Origin: Planctomycetia bacterium
GTDB taxonomy: Bacteria > Planctomycetota > Phycisphaerae > Phycisphaerales > SM1A02
Length of the DNA: 38,455 bases
Direction of reading: 5' to 3'
NCBI GenBank assembly: GCA_005792145.1
Contig: SXSS01000016.1
Span: 1 to 38,455 of the forward strand
Below the pieces are notes generated by a model. That model did no database searches. It worked only from the letters and a program-made list of their open reading frames with translations, and had not been told where the DNA came from. The translations under genes and the position numbers were made by a program. Positions 1 to 6,995 of this stretch are shown here, in pieces (within the stretch, counting starts at the first letter, position 1; every line of letters starts with the position of its first letter).

Positions 1-26
1 ATGGTCTCTCCACATGGTCTCTCCAA
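1..26. repeat. Two copies of a 13-bp tandem repeat at the window start
   Basis: Bases 1-13 and 14-26 are the same 13-mer (ATGGTCTCTCCAC, then ATGGTCTCTCCAA) with one difference in the last base. The array probably continues upstream of the window. It sits at the 5' edge of the adenine deaminase reading frame and adds a short, unconserved-looking N-terminal stretch if translation is taken from base 1. The other end of the window is also a tandem repeat, so both edges are probably assembly breaks in repeats. Confidence 0.7.
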
Positions 27-42
27 GTGCCGAGTTGATTGC

Positions 43-1797
43 ATGATCGCTCGAACAGACCCAGAATTTTTGCGCGTAGCTCGAGGCGAAGCTCCAGGCG
101 ATCTCGTCATCGTCAACGGAGAGATTGTCGATGTATTCACACGACAAATCCGCCCCGCTTCTGTGTTGATCTTCGGTGGTCGAATTGCGGCGGTCCTTCC
201 CGCTGGGGTTGATGTCGCAGCTCGCGAGCGCGTCGATGCTTCTGGAAGAGTCATCTTGCCTGGATTGATTGATGCGCACGTTCATATTGAAAGCATGATG
301 TTGCCGCCATCGGGATGTGCCGAACTTGTCGTGCCCCATGGAACGACAGGGTTGGTTGCGGATCCGCATGAAATTGCCAATGTCTGCGGCATTCCTGGTA
401 TTCGCTGGATGATGGCCGATGCGGCAAATACACCGATGCGAGTTTGGTTTACAGCATCAAGTTGTGTTCCTGCAAGTTCGATGGAAACGGCAAACGCCAC
501 ATTAGAGCGTGAAGACCTTGCGCCACTTTTCGATGATCCGCGAGTGATCGGACTTGCTGAAATGATGAACTTCCCTGGCACGATTGCTGGTGATGCGGCA
601 CTGCTTGCAAAGATTGCTTTGGGACTTGATCGACGCGGTCGTGTCGATGGACATGCGCCAGGATTACGCGGTCGATCATTGCAGGCGTATGTTGCTTCGG
701 GACCTTCGAGTGATCATGAATGTTTCACTGCTGAAGAAGCAATGGAAAAAATCTCCTCGGGGCAGCGGGTTTTTATTCGCGAAGGAAGCGCGGCGCGCAA
801 TCTTGCCGCGTTGTTGCCCGCTGTTACGCAAGCAAACGCGCATCGGTTTTGCTTGTGTACTGATGACGTACATGCGTGTGAAGTTGTAGACGACGGTCAT
901 CTCGATCGTGTCATCCGCAGAGCTGCAGCGATGGGATTCGATGGGCCAACGGCCGTCGCGATGGCATCTCTGCATGTTGCGGAACATTTTGGCCTGCATG
1001 AATATGGTGCGATTGCGGCTGGCATGGCTGCCGATTTATCGATCGCCACAATCAAGTCTGGAAAGTGGAGCGACTTGAAAATCGACGCTACTTTCGTCGG
1101 CGGTCGATTGATTTCAGAGTCTGGAAGATGCGTTCAGAGCATTGCGACAATTGACATACCTTCTTTTCTGCGGAAGACGGTTCGTCTGCCAAGTGGCTTC
1201 AGCGAAAAATCATTTGCTCTCGCAGCTCAAAAAGATGTGCCAGCACGAGTTGTTGGAATCATTCCAGGACAAATCATGACCGATTCCAAGCGTGAGATTC
1301 CGCGCGTTATTGACGGGGTCTTGCATGCAGATGTGACTCGGGACCTGTTGATTCTTGCATCGATCGAAAGACATGGGCGTGGAGGAAAAATCGGAATTGG
1401 CCTTGTCCAAGGATTTGGACTTCACAGTGGTGCGATCGCGAGCACAATTGGTCATGATGCGCATAACTTGAGCATTGCTGGTGTCGATCCACGCGATATG
1501 GTTGTTGCGGCGCAGAGACTTGCAGAAATCGGTGGTGGCCAATGTATTGCGCAAGGTGGAAAAATCCTGGCGGAACTGCCGCTGGCAATTGCGGGATTGC
1601 TTTCAGACCAAACACCAGATTCTGTTGCGCGAAGTCAGCATGCAATGCAGAAAGCGTATGAATTGCTTGGTGGAAAACTTTCTGATCCATTTATGCAATT
1701 GGCATTCTTGCCACTTTCGGTCATCCCCCACTTGAAGGTTTCTGATTGTGGAATCATTGATGTCGATGTATTTCGCATCGTTTCTCTGCAAGATTGA
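43..1797 (+). CDS. ade: Adenine deaminase
   Basis: Hydrolyses adenine to hypoxanthine and ammonia in the cytoplasm (purine salvage). It belongs to the amidohydrolase superfamily. About 584 residues from this start, in the usual range for Ade. An N-terminal composite-domain strand (DLVIVNGEIVDVF) precedes the metal-binding motif DAHVHIES and the family-typical stretch VADPHEIANVCG. The C-terminal Ade domain has GGQCIAQGGKILAELPL. The frame is open from base 1, but the first nine codons come from a tandem repeat. The ATG at 43 (MIARTDPEFLRVARGE) gives a family-like N-terminus, although no clear Shine-Dalgarno precedes it. The neighbour on the other strand, a cation antiporter, converges on it 24 bp away, so no operon partner is visible; upstream context is lost at the contig edge. 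The family is clear; the exact start is not. Confidence 0.93.
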   Translation: MIARTDPEFLRVARGEAPGDLVIVNGEIVDVFTRQIRPASVLIFGGRIAAVLPAGVDVAARERVDASGRVILPGLIDAHVHIESMMLPPSGCAELVVPHGTTGLVADPHEIANVCGIPGIRWMMADAANTPMRVWFTASSCVPASSMETANATLEREDLAPLFDDPRVIGLAEMMNFPGTIAGDAALLAKIALGLDRRGRVDGHAPGLRGRSLQAYVASGPSSDHECFTAEEAMEKISSGQRVFIREGSAARNLAALLPAVTQANAHRFCLCTDDVHACEVVDDGHLDRVIRRAAAMGFDGPTAVAMASLHVAEHFGLHEYGAIAAGMAADLSIATIKSGKWSDLKIDATFVGGRLISESGRCVQSIATIDIPSFLRKTVRLPSGFSEKSFALAAQKDVPARVVGIIPGQIMTDSKREIPRVIDGVLHADVTRDLLILASIERHGRGGKIGIGLVQGFGLHSGAIASTIGHDAHNLSIAGVDPRDMVVAAQRLAEIGGGQCIAQGGKILAELPLAIAGLLSDQTPDSVARSQHAMQKAYELLGGKLSDPFMQLAFLPLSVIPHLKVSDCGIIDVDVFRIVSLQD

Positions 1798-1821
1798 TTA
1801 CGGGAATTCCGGCAAATAATT

Positions 1822-2961
1822 TTACGAATCCAACAAGAGTGCGATCCATAGTGCGAAGAGCATCGCATGAACGATTCCCTGCATCATGTTCGTCTTACCT
1901 GCTCCAAAGTGAAGGATGGAGAGAACCATCGTTGCCGCCAAGAGGCAAATTTCAGGAGGTTCAAGTCCCAACTCAACCTTTCGGCCAAACAACATTGCAA
2001 CAAACAGAACGGCTGGAATTGTCAAGCCAATCGTGCTGAGTGCGGAACCATGCAGAATATTTATGGTGCGCTGAACATTGGAACTAAATGCAGATCGAAT
2101 TGCAGCGATCCCTTCTGGAAGAAGCACAAGGAACGCGATGACAACTCCCTGCAATGCTGGAGGCAGATCGTTTTTCACCAAGAAACCAACAAGAAGATCG
2201 CCCAATGATTCTGAGAGCAGGACGACAGAAAACAATGCAATCAGCAATAAGCAGATGGACCTCCAGAGTGGCGCGTTCGCCAAATCACCATGACCAACAT
2301 TGGTCTTCGCCTCTTCACGAGAGAGTGTAAAGAAATCTCGATGTGATGAACTTTGCAGGAAAAGAAACGAGCCATAGACCACGAATGATGCGCATGCAAC
2401 AAAGATGTTCATCTGATTGGACATATATCCGCCAGGTTCTGCGGGGGTAAAACGCGGCAACACAAGACCAAATGTGCAAATCGCTCCGGTCACACCAAGG
2501 TATGACGAACTTGATTGGGCATTGAACGGTTGCTCTCGTTTACGTAAAGCCCCTGCGATGAGAGCCAATCCAACCAATCCATTCAAGATCATCATCAATG
2601 TTGCGAACATTGTGTCGCGTGCAACAGTGTCCGAAGCATCTCCAGTCATCATCACGCCAATGACGAGGGCAACTTCGATAGACACAGCGGAGAGAGTCAA
2701 TACCAAACTCCCAAATGGATCGGGCAATTTGATTGCAACAGCTTCAGCATGTTCGGATGCACGAAGAGCGCACCACAGAATTGCAATAAAAACCATTGGA
2801 AAGACATAGAACGGTGGATTGACAACATGTTCTGTTGGCAAAGCGCCGTGTGAAGCCAAGCCAAACCACTCAGGGCGAGCCACCAACATTGCACCAAACC
2901 CCAGCCCCGCAAAAACCAGCAGGTCAGGGAGAATTTTCAGTATTGCTTTTCGCTTGGGCAT
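1822..2961 (-). CDS. chaA: ChaA-type calcium/sodium-potassium:proton antiporter
   Basis: Inner-membrane cation/proton exchanger of the CaCA superfamily, expected to extrude Na+, K+ or Ca2+ in exchange for protons. The 379 residues are close to the family length. About ten or eleven hydrophobic segments are visible. The two inverted alpha-repeat signatures match ChaA: DPFGSLVLTLSAVSIEVALV near residues 82-101, and LLPEGIAAIRSAF followed by NVQRTINILHGSALSTIGLT in the second half. The acidic residues at the centre of each repeat (E of SIEVAL, E of LPEG) are present. The start at 2961 follows a 48-bp divergent gap shared with the thioredoxin-like gene. It stands alone, converging on ade. Ion specificity cannot be told from sequence. 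Confidence 0.88.
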   Translation of the reverse strand: MPKRKAILKILPDLLVFAGLGFGAMLVARPEWFGLASHGALPTEHVVNPPFYVFPMVFIAILWCALRASEHAEAVAIKLPDPFGSLVLTLSAVSIEVALVIGVMMTGDASDTVARDTMFATLMMILNGLVGLALIAGALRKREQPFNAQSSSSYLGVTGAICTFGLVLPRFTPAEPGGYMSNQMNIFVACASFVVYGSFLFLQSSSHRDFFTLSREEAKTNVGHGDLANAPLWRSICLLLIALFSVVLLSESLGDLLVGFLVKNDLPPALQGVVIAFLVLLPEGIAAIRSAFSSNVQRTINILHGSALSTIGLTIPAVLFVAMLFGRKVELGLEPPEICLLAATMVLSILHFGAGKTNMMQGIVHAMLFALWIALLLDS

Positions 2962-3009
2962 AGGAATAATCTAGCGGATATTGCGTGCTGTCTGCTGTAC
3001 GCTTTTGGC

Positions 3010-4101
3010 ATGATCCAATTTTTACTTTTCTACGTTGCGCAGATTGCTTTGATTGCCTCATTGCAAGCGCAAACTGGGGCGGCGAGTGCTGTACGACCCC
3101 CACTCACATTCGAGTCTCCAATGCCTATTCCAGATATCGAACAGTGGCCTCGCGGTGTCGCGCCTGATTTCAAAGATCAGTCGAAAACTTTCTTGATTTC
3201 GTTCTGGTCTTCGGCTATTACCCCCGCGCGTGAGTCTTTAAAGCAACTTTCAAAATTTTCAGATGAATATCGGGATCAAGGCTTAATTGTCGTCGCAGTC
3301 ACAGAAGAACCCGCTGATGGAATCCGGCCTCTTTTAGATTCGCCAAAGTACAAAGAAGGAATCCAATTTGCGATTGGATGCGATCCAGACCGAAGCACAT
3401 ACCGACAATTTATGTCCGAGTCGTGGCAAAATACTTTACCGACTGCGTTTCTTGCACGAGCTGGCAAGATTGTTTGGATTGGAAATCCGCGTGATGCTCA
3501 GGATGTTCTCGCCGCTGTGTTTGCCGGGAAGTGGACGCCAGAAGGACGCAAGGAAATATATGAACAACGCGCAGCCGCAACCAAGCGCTTTATGGATTTT
3601 GAAAAAAAATTAGAAATTTTGATAGACCGCCGTCAATGGGATGCGGCTCTTGAAGTCATAACTGAAATGGAAAAAGATCCCAACAAATCTCTCGCGCGCG
3701 AAGGTCGACTCTTGCGGGTCAGCATATTGCAACAAGCTGGCAAGACATCTGAAGCCCTCGAACTCTGTGATGATCTCGTTGCAAAAACGAAAGATTGGGA
3801 GGTTGCATCAGAAGTCGCCAAGATGTTGGCATCGCCACTCTTTCCAAAACCAGACCTTGCACGTGCAACCATCGCGGCGCTGCGTGGGATTTCGTTGTCT
3901 AGAAAACAAGAAGCACTTGCGTATTTCGCGCTTGCAGAAGTCCAAATGCGTAGCGGACAAAAAGACCTGGCAATACTTTCCTTGGACAAATCCCTGTTAT
4001 CAGCTGATCGTGACGAGATCGACCTGATTCAAGATCGACTTGCAGAGATTCGCACTCCCCCGTCATCCACGCCTCCAACTTCCAAGCCAGAGAATCCATA
4101 G
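3010..4101 (+). CDS. Exported thioredoxin-fold protein lacking the CXXC motif, with a TPR-like tail
   Basis: The 363-residue protein begins with a hydrophobic signal sequence (residues 1-20). Residues about 45-175 have the TlpA/AhpC-like thioredoxin fold: FLISFWSSAITPAR aligns with the usual FWATWCGPCR, and LPTAFLARAGKIVW carries the expected cis-proline strand. Both redox cysteines are replaced (Ile70 and Ala73), so normal thiol-disulfide chemistry is not expected. Residues about 190-345 are helical, with TPR-like alternation (WDAALEVITEMEK, ALAYFALAEVQMRSGQKDLA), ending in a Pro/Ser/Thr tail. Planctomycetes carry many exported thioredoxin-like/TPR proteins of unknown role. It is probably a periplasmic binding or scaffold protein. 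It is divergent from chaA; the next gene downstream has its own promoter. Confidence 0.72.
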   Translation: MIQFLLFYVAQIALIASLQAQTGAASAVRPPLTFESPMPIPDIEQWPRGVAPDFKDQSKTFLISFWSSAITPARESLKQLSKFSDEYRDQGLIVVAVTEEPADGIRPLLDSPKYKEGIQFAIGCDPDRSTYRQFMSESWQNTLPTAFLARAGKIVWIGNPRDAQDVLAAVFAGKWTPEGRKEIYEQRAAATKRFMDFEKKLEILIDRRQWDAALEVITEMEKDPNKSLAREGRLLRVSILQQAGKTSEALELCDDLVAKTKDWEVASEVAKMLASPLFPKPDLARATIAALRGISLSRKQEALAYFALAEVQMRSGQKDLAILSLDKSLLSADRDEIDLIQDRLAEIRTPPSSTPPTSKPENP

Positions 4102-4110
4102 ATGAAATTA

Positions 4111-4138
4111 TTGACTTTTGATCAATTGGGGATATAAT
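4111..4138 (+). promoter_or_regulatory. Near-consensus sigma-70 promoter giving a leaderless mRNA
   Basis: TTGACT (4111-4116), a 16-bp spacer, then TATAAT (4133-4138). Only six bases separate TATAAT from the ATG at 4145, so transcription would start at or next to the A of the start codon. The spacer contains the 8-bp palindrome TTGATCAA (4118-4125), a possible operator. This is the best sigma-70-like promoter seen in the window. Confidence 0.65.
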
Positions 4139-4144
4139 TTTTCT

Positions 4145-4558
4145 ATGTTTGAATCGATCGTGACAAGAATCGTAGTGATTCTGACTCTTTTGCTTGGCAC
4201 CGCAGGCTTAAGATCGATCCATATATCCACTGCACATTGCCACGAAAATCACGCGATTTCCGCGGAATGCGATCACGATCACTCGATTTCCGCTGAATGC
4301 GACCACGACCACGATCTTGCTTCCTGTGATCATCTCGAGCCTTCAAACGAAAAAGATTCTCATACCGACACAAATGGGCAAGACGAACAAAGTTGTGAAA
4401 CATGTGTTGCACTCTTGGCTCTTGCGTTTGAAACAACTGATGCGCCTGCGCTCTTTCTGACAGCACAGATTTGTGAAACAGTGTCAGCCACTTCAGTTGT
4501 GGCTCCCGCTGATTGCTCGCTTAGCGCCAATCGCGCAAGACCTCCGCCGATCGCCTGA
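4145..4558 (+). CDS. Small exported His/Asp/Cys-rich protein
   Basis: 137 residues. The N-terminus (IVTRIVVILTLLLGTAG) is a signal peptide or single anchor. Residues about 33-66 are rich in His, Asp and Cys, with a duplicated CDHDH-containing unit. A CETC pair follows in a hydrophobic context, and the end is Pro/Arg-rich. This composition suggests binding of Zn, Cu or Ni outside the cytoplasm. The overall plan (His-rich loop, CxxC, short hydrophobic stretch, Arg-Pro tail) recalls small DUF2946-like proteins, but I cannot assign a family firmly. ATG 4145 is chosen because the strong promoter ends six bases upstream; an in-frame TTG at 4118 lies inside the promoter. It is first in a plus-strand cluster with the prepilin-like and HxH-motif proteins. 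Confidence 0.6.
   Translation: MFESIVTRIVVILTLLLGTAGLRSIHISTAHCHENHAISAECDHDHSISAECDHDHDLASCDHLEPSNEKDSHTDTNGQDEQSCETCVALLALAFETTDAPALFLTAQICETVSATSVVAPADCSLSANRARPPPIA
4254..4313 (+). repeat. 30-bp in-frame duplication encoding the metal-ligand motif
   Basis: Two adjacent 30-bp copies (4254-4283 and 4284-4313), each encoding Ile-Ser-Ala-Glu-Cys-Asp-His-Asp-His plus one residue. The few differences between copies are mostly synonymous (for example GAT CAC GAT versus GAC CAC GAC), so the repeat looks retained at protein level rather than very recent. Confidence 0.7.
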
Positions 4559-4577
4559 TTCGGCGTCTGAGGTTTCC

Positions 4578-4597
4578 AAGCAGAACTTGCTCTGCTT
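4578..4597 (+). other. Small stem-loop between the His-rich and prepilin-like genes
   Basis: AAGCAGA (4578-4584) pairs with TCTGCTT (4591-4597) around a 6-base loop. It lies 20 bases after the His-rich stop codon, with a modestly T-rich stretch downstream. It could be a weak terminator or processing site; the stem is short and the call is tentative. Confidence 0.25.
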
Positions 4598-4624
4598 TCC
4601 ATATTTCTAGGATTTATTGACATC

Positions 4625-5404
4625 ATGCTTTGCGGCTCTATTCGATCATCTTCGGTTGGTGTACGCGCGTTCACTTTGATTGAACTGCTCGTGGTCATTG
4701 GCATCATCTCACTTCTGGTTGGATTGACTTTCCCAGCGGTTGGAATGGTGCAAAGATATTCGCATATCGCCGGAGATCTTTCCAATCTTCGCGGTCTCTC
4801 GATGGCACATGCTGCATATATGAATGTGTTTAAAGATCATTTTGTTGATGCTGGGTTGCCACATGGCGGAATCGGAAATATCAAGAACTCCTTCGTTCAT
4901 ACGCTGCGCCCTTATTACGGGGGCGTCATGTCGGTGAAAAGTCCCTTGGACATTTCTCCACACTGGTCACAAGATGTTGGAGAATCTGGGACTCCAGTTG
5001 GAAGCGGCGCATCGGCTGCGTACCGCCAATCGAGCTATGGATTGAACAACTATTTGTCGCGCAATTATTCACCGATGGTGGCGCTTGGTGGATTGGGGTC
5101 TGGTGTCGATTCGATGAATGGCATTCGAGATCCAAGCAAGATCGTTTGCTTTCTGTTGATGACCGAAAAAGGTTCATTTGCCTCCGCAGATCACCCACAT
5201 ATTGAAGAGTGGTGCTCGCTTGCGGAACTTGAAGTACCAAAATTTGCTGCAACACAGGTGGCAATCAATGCAGCAGACCGCCAAACTCCCTCACGACCTT
5301 CCAAATCCAATTGGAGTTTTCTTGACGGGCATGTCGCAACAATGGAATTTGACGATGTCTATCAGGATTGCGAACACAATCGATTTGATCCAACCTTGCC
5401 ATGA
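4625..5404 (+). CDS. Prepilin-like protein with type II secretion N-terminal methylation motif
   Basis: 259 residues. After a short basic leader comes the class III prepilin signal RAFTLIELLVVIGIISLLVG with Glu at +5; the residue at -1 is Ala rather than Gly. The rest is a soluble domain ending in SNWSFLDGHVATMEFDDVY, the H-x9-DG-like ending common in the expanded planctomycetal pseudopilin families (DUF1559-like). Such proteins are numerous in Planctomycetota and are thought to be exported and membrane-anchored, but no single function is known. It lies between the His-rich gene and two secreted HxH proteins, 66 bp and 13 bp from its neighbours, so it is probably co-transcribed. It is far from the pilus locus at 24-36 kb, whose machinery could nevertheless process it. 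Confidence 0.78.
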   Translation: MLCGSIRSSSVGVRAFTLIELLVVIGIISLLVGLTFPAVGMVQRYSHIAGDLSNLRGLSMAHAAYMNVFKDHFVDAGLPHGGIGNIKNSFVHTLRPYYGGVMSVKSPLDISPHWSQDVGESGTPVGSGASAAYRQSSYGLNNYLSRNYSPMVALGGLGSGVDSMNGIRDPSKIVCFLLMTEKGSFASADHPHIEEWCSLAELEVPKFAATQVAINAADRQTPSRPSKSNWSFLDGHVATMEFDDVYQDCEHNRFDPTLP

Positions 5405-5417
5405 AAGGTCTACACAA

Positions 5418-6227
5418 ATGCACAAGTCAACAATAAATTTTATTGCTTCATTTACGCTGCTTACGACAGCCTCAGTAAACGCATCCGCCCAACACATAAG
5501 CGATGTCGGCGTGGCAAAAAACGCGGTCGGGCAATTGACAACCAATACAATTGGATCAGGCGGATTTGAAGGTGCACGGCGCGTTTTTACAGCCACCTTT
5601 GGCGACACAGGAATTGCAAACTTCACTGGGAATCCAGGCTTCGACGCGCTTCCAGGTGCGTTCAATCCTGCGTTTCGAATTGGCTTCAATATTCGTTCTT
5701 CACTTCTTGTTTGGAATGGAAATGGATTTTCGCAAACCGATTCTGGTGGGCCACTCTTGGGAGAAAAGCTCAAGATGTCCTTTCTCTCGGCGAATGTCAC
5801 GACAGCTGCGTCGGCCGTTGCAGGATTCTCGCTTGCCATCCAACCAGATGGAGGATGGCATCGGCACTTCTCATTCACAATTCTTCCAGCATTCGGATTC
5901 ACTGCCCCCGATGTGGGAATCTATTTGCTTGAACTCGAATTGTGGCCAACTGATCCATCGCTTTCAATGAGTGAACCATTCTGGATCGTGATGAACCAAG
6001 GATCCAGCGCTGCCAATCAGGAATTGGCCCAGAACTGGGTCGAAGACAATCTCGCTTCAAGCCCGTGCCCTGCAGACTTTGACCTCGACGGCATTGTCGG
6101 GGGATCTGATCTTGCAGTCCTCTTGAGCAATTGGAGTGGATCAGGAAGTGGCGACATCGACGGCAACGGAAACGTTGACGGTGTCGACCTCGCAACGCTT
6201 CTGAGCGCATGGGGATCATGCCAATGA
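5418..6227 (+). CDS. Secreted HxH-motif protein with GC-type dockerin C-terminus
   Basis: 269 residues from ATG 5418; an AAAGG lies about 10 bases upstream, and the gene starts 13 bp after the prepilin-like gene. Signal peptide: residues 1-24, ending ASAQ. Middle: a beta-rich domain with WNGNGF, GGWHRHFSFTIL and GIYLLELELW...PFWIVMNQG. C-terminus (217-269): CPADFDLDGIVGGSDLAVLL and a second repeat DIDGNGNVDGVDLATLLSAW, ending in SCQ; these are paired calcium-loop-like dockerin repeats typical of Phycisphaerae. The middle is homologous to the next gene. The HxH strand plus the PFWIVxN ending resembles, from memory, the metal-regulated all3515-type PEP-CTERM proteins of cyanobacteria. That link and a metal role are inference. 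Confidence 0.72.
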   Translation: MHKSTINFIASFTLLTTASVNASAQHISDVGVAKNAVGQLTTNTIGSGGFEGARRVFTATFGDTGIANFTGNPGFDALPGAFNPAFRIGFNIRSSLLVWNGNGFSQTDSGGPLLGEKLKMSFLSANVTTAASAVAGFSLAIQPDGGWHRHFSFTILPAFGFTAPDVGIYLLELELWPTDPSLSMSEPFWIVMNQGSSAANQELAQNWVEDNLASSPCPADFDLDGIVGGSDLAVLLSNWSGSGSGDIDGNGNVDGVDLATLLSAWGSCQ

Positions 6228-6294
6228 AATCTGCCAAACAATTTTCAAAAACTTCGTGTCGATTCAGATCTCTACCTCTTTATAAGGACTTGTT

Positions 6295-6978
6295 ATGAAT
6301 TGTATTTCTTATCGTTCAGATCACATCATCCCAATGGTCATTACTGGCATTCTTGCCTGCGCATCATTTGCATATGCGCAGGGTGAGCCACACATTGATC
6401 CGTTCATCTGGGCACAGAATGGCCAACTGCAAACTGCGAGTTGGGCAGCATCAACAGACACAATTGTGGATTCAACTGCAAGAGTCTTCGGCGCAGACTT
6501 CGGGGAAGACCCCACATTTCCATTTGCAACTGAAGATCCTGGAATTGGATCGAACCTCTTGGGTTCGACCATCAATTTCAATGTACTGACTGGACTTTCA
6601 AATTGGAATGGAAGCGAATTTGTTTCATTCACCGATGCGACTGTTACAGCGGAATTTGGTGGCGCATCTGGAAACACAACAATCGGAGGTGGGTTTTCAT
6701 TCCTCGTCGGCGAGGGATTGCATTTGCATCCGTCATACTTCATCAATGGAGTCAGCGGACTTGATCCAGCAAATGGCATCTATCTCGTTTCGCTCAACGC
6801 CACTTCCTCTCAATATGCTGCAAGCAATACTTTCTGGTTTGTCTTCAACTTGGGCGAATCCGAAGAAGATCACGATGCTGCGATTGATTGGGTCAATACC
6901 AATCTGGTTCCAGCACCTGCAGGATTGATCGTATTGCTTGGTGGTTTTCCAATTGGATTGCGCCGACGACGCCGTTGA
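6295..6978 (+). CDS. Secreted HxH-motif protein with PEP-CTERM-like sorting tail
   Basis: 227 residues, with an AAGGA ribosome-binding site at 6284-6288, six bases before the ATG. Signal peptide: residues 1-29 (ILACASFAYAQG). The body matches the preceding gene along most of its length: WNGSEF, GLHLHPSYFINGV, GIYLVSLNATS and NTFWFVFNLG align with that gene's WNGNGF, GWHRHFSFTIL, GIYLLELELW and EPFWIVMNQG. Instead of a dockerin it ends in VPAPAGLIVLLGGFPIGLRRRRR. That is a short proline motif, a hydrophobic span and an Arg cluster, the layout of a PEP-CTERM/exosortase sorting signal. The pair is therefore a tandem duplication whose copies are fixed to the cell differently. Exact function unknown. 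Confidence 0.72.
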   Translation: MNCISYRSDHIIPMVITGILACASFAYAQGEPHIDPFIWAQNGQLQTASWAASTDTIVDSTARVFGADFGEDPTFPFATEDPGIGSNLLGSTINFNVLTGLSNWNGSEFVSFTDATVTAEFGGASGNTTIGGGFSFLVGEGLHLHPSYFINGVSGLDPANGIYLVSLNATSSQYAASNTFWFVFNLGESEEDHDAAIDWVNTNLVPAPAGLIVLLGGFPIGLRRRRR

Positions 6979-6995
6979 CTTATTGAAAAAGCGAT

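Noticed and set aside
4118-4144. Longer start of the His-rich protein at TTG 4118
   Set aside because: Those codons lie inside the promoter (between TTGACT and TATAAT), so they would not be transcribed from it.
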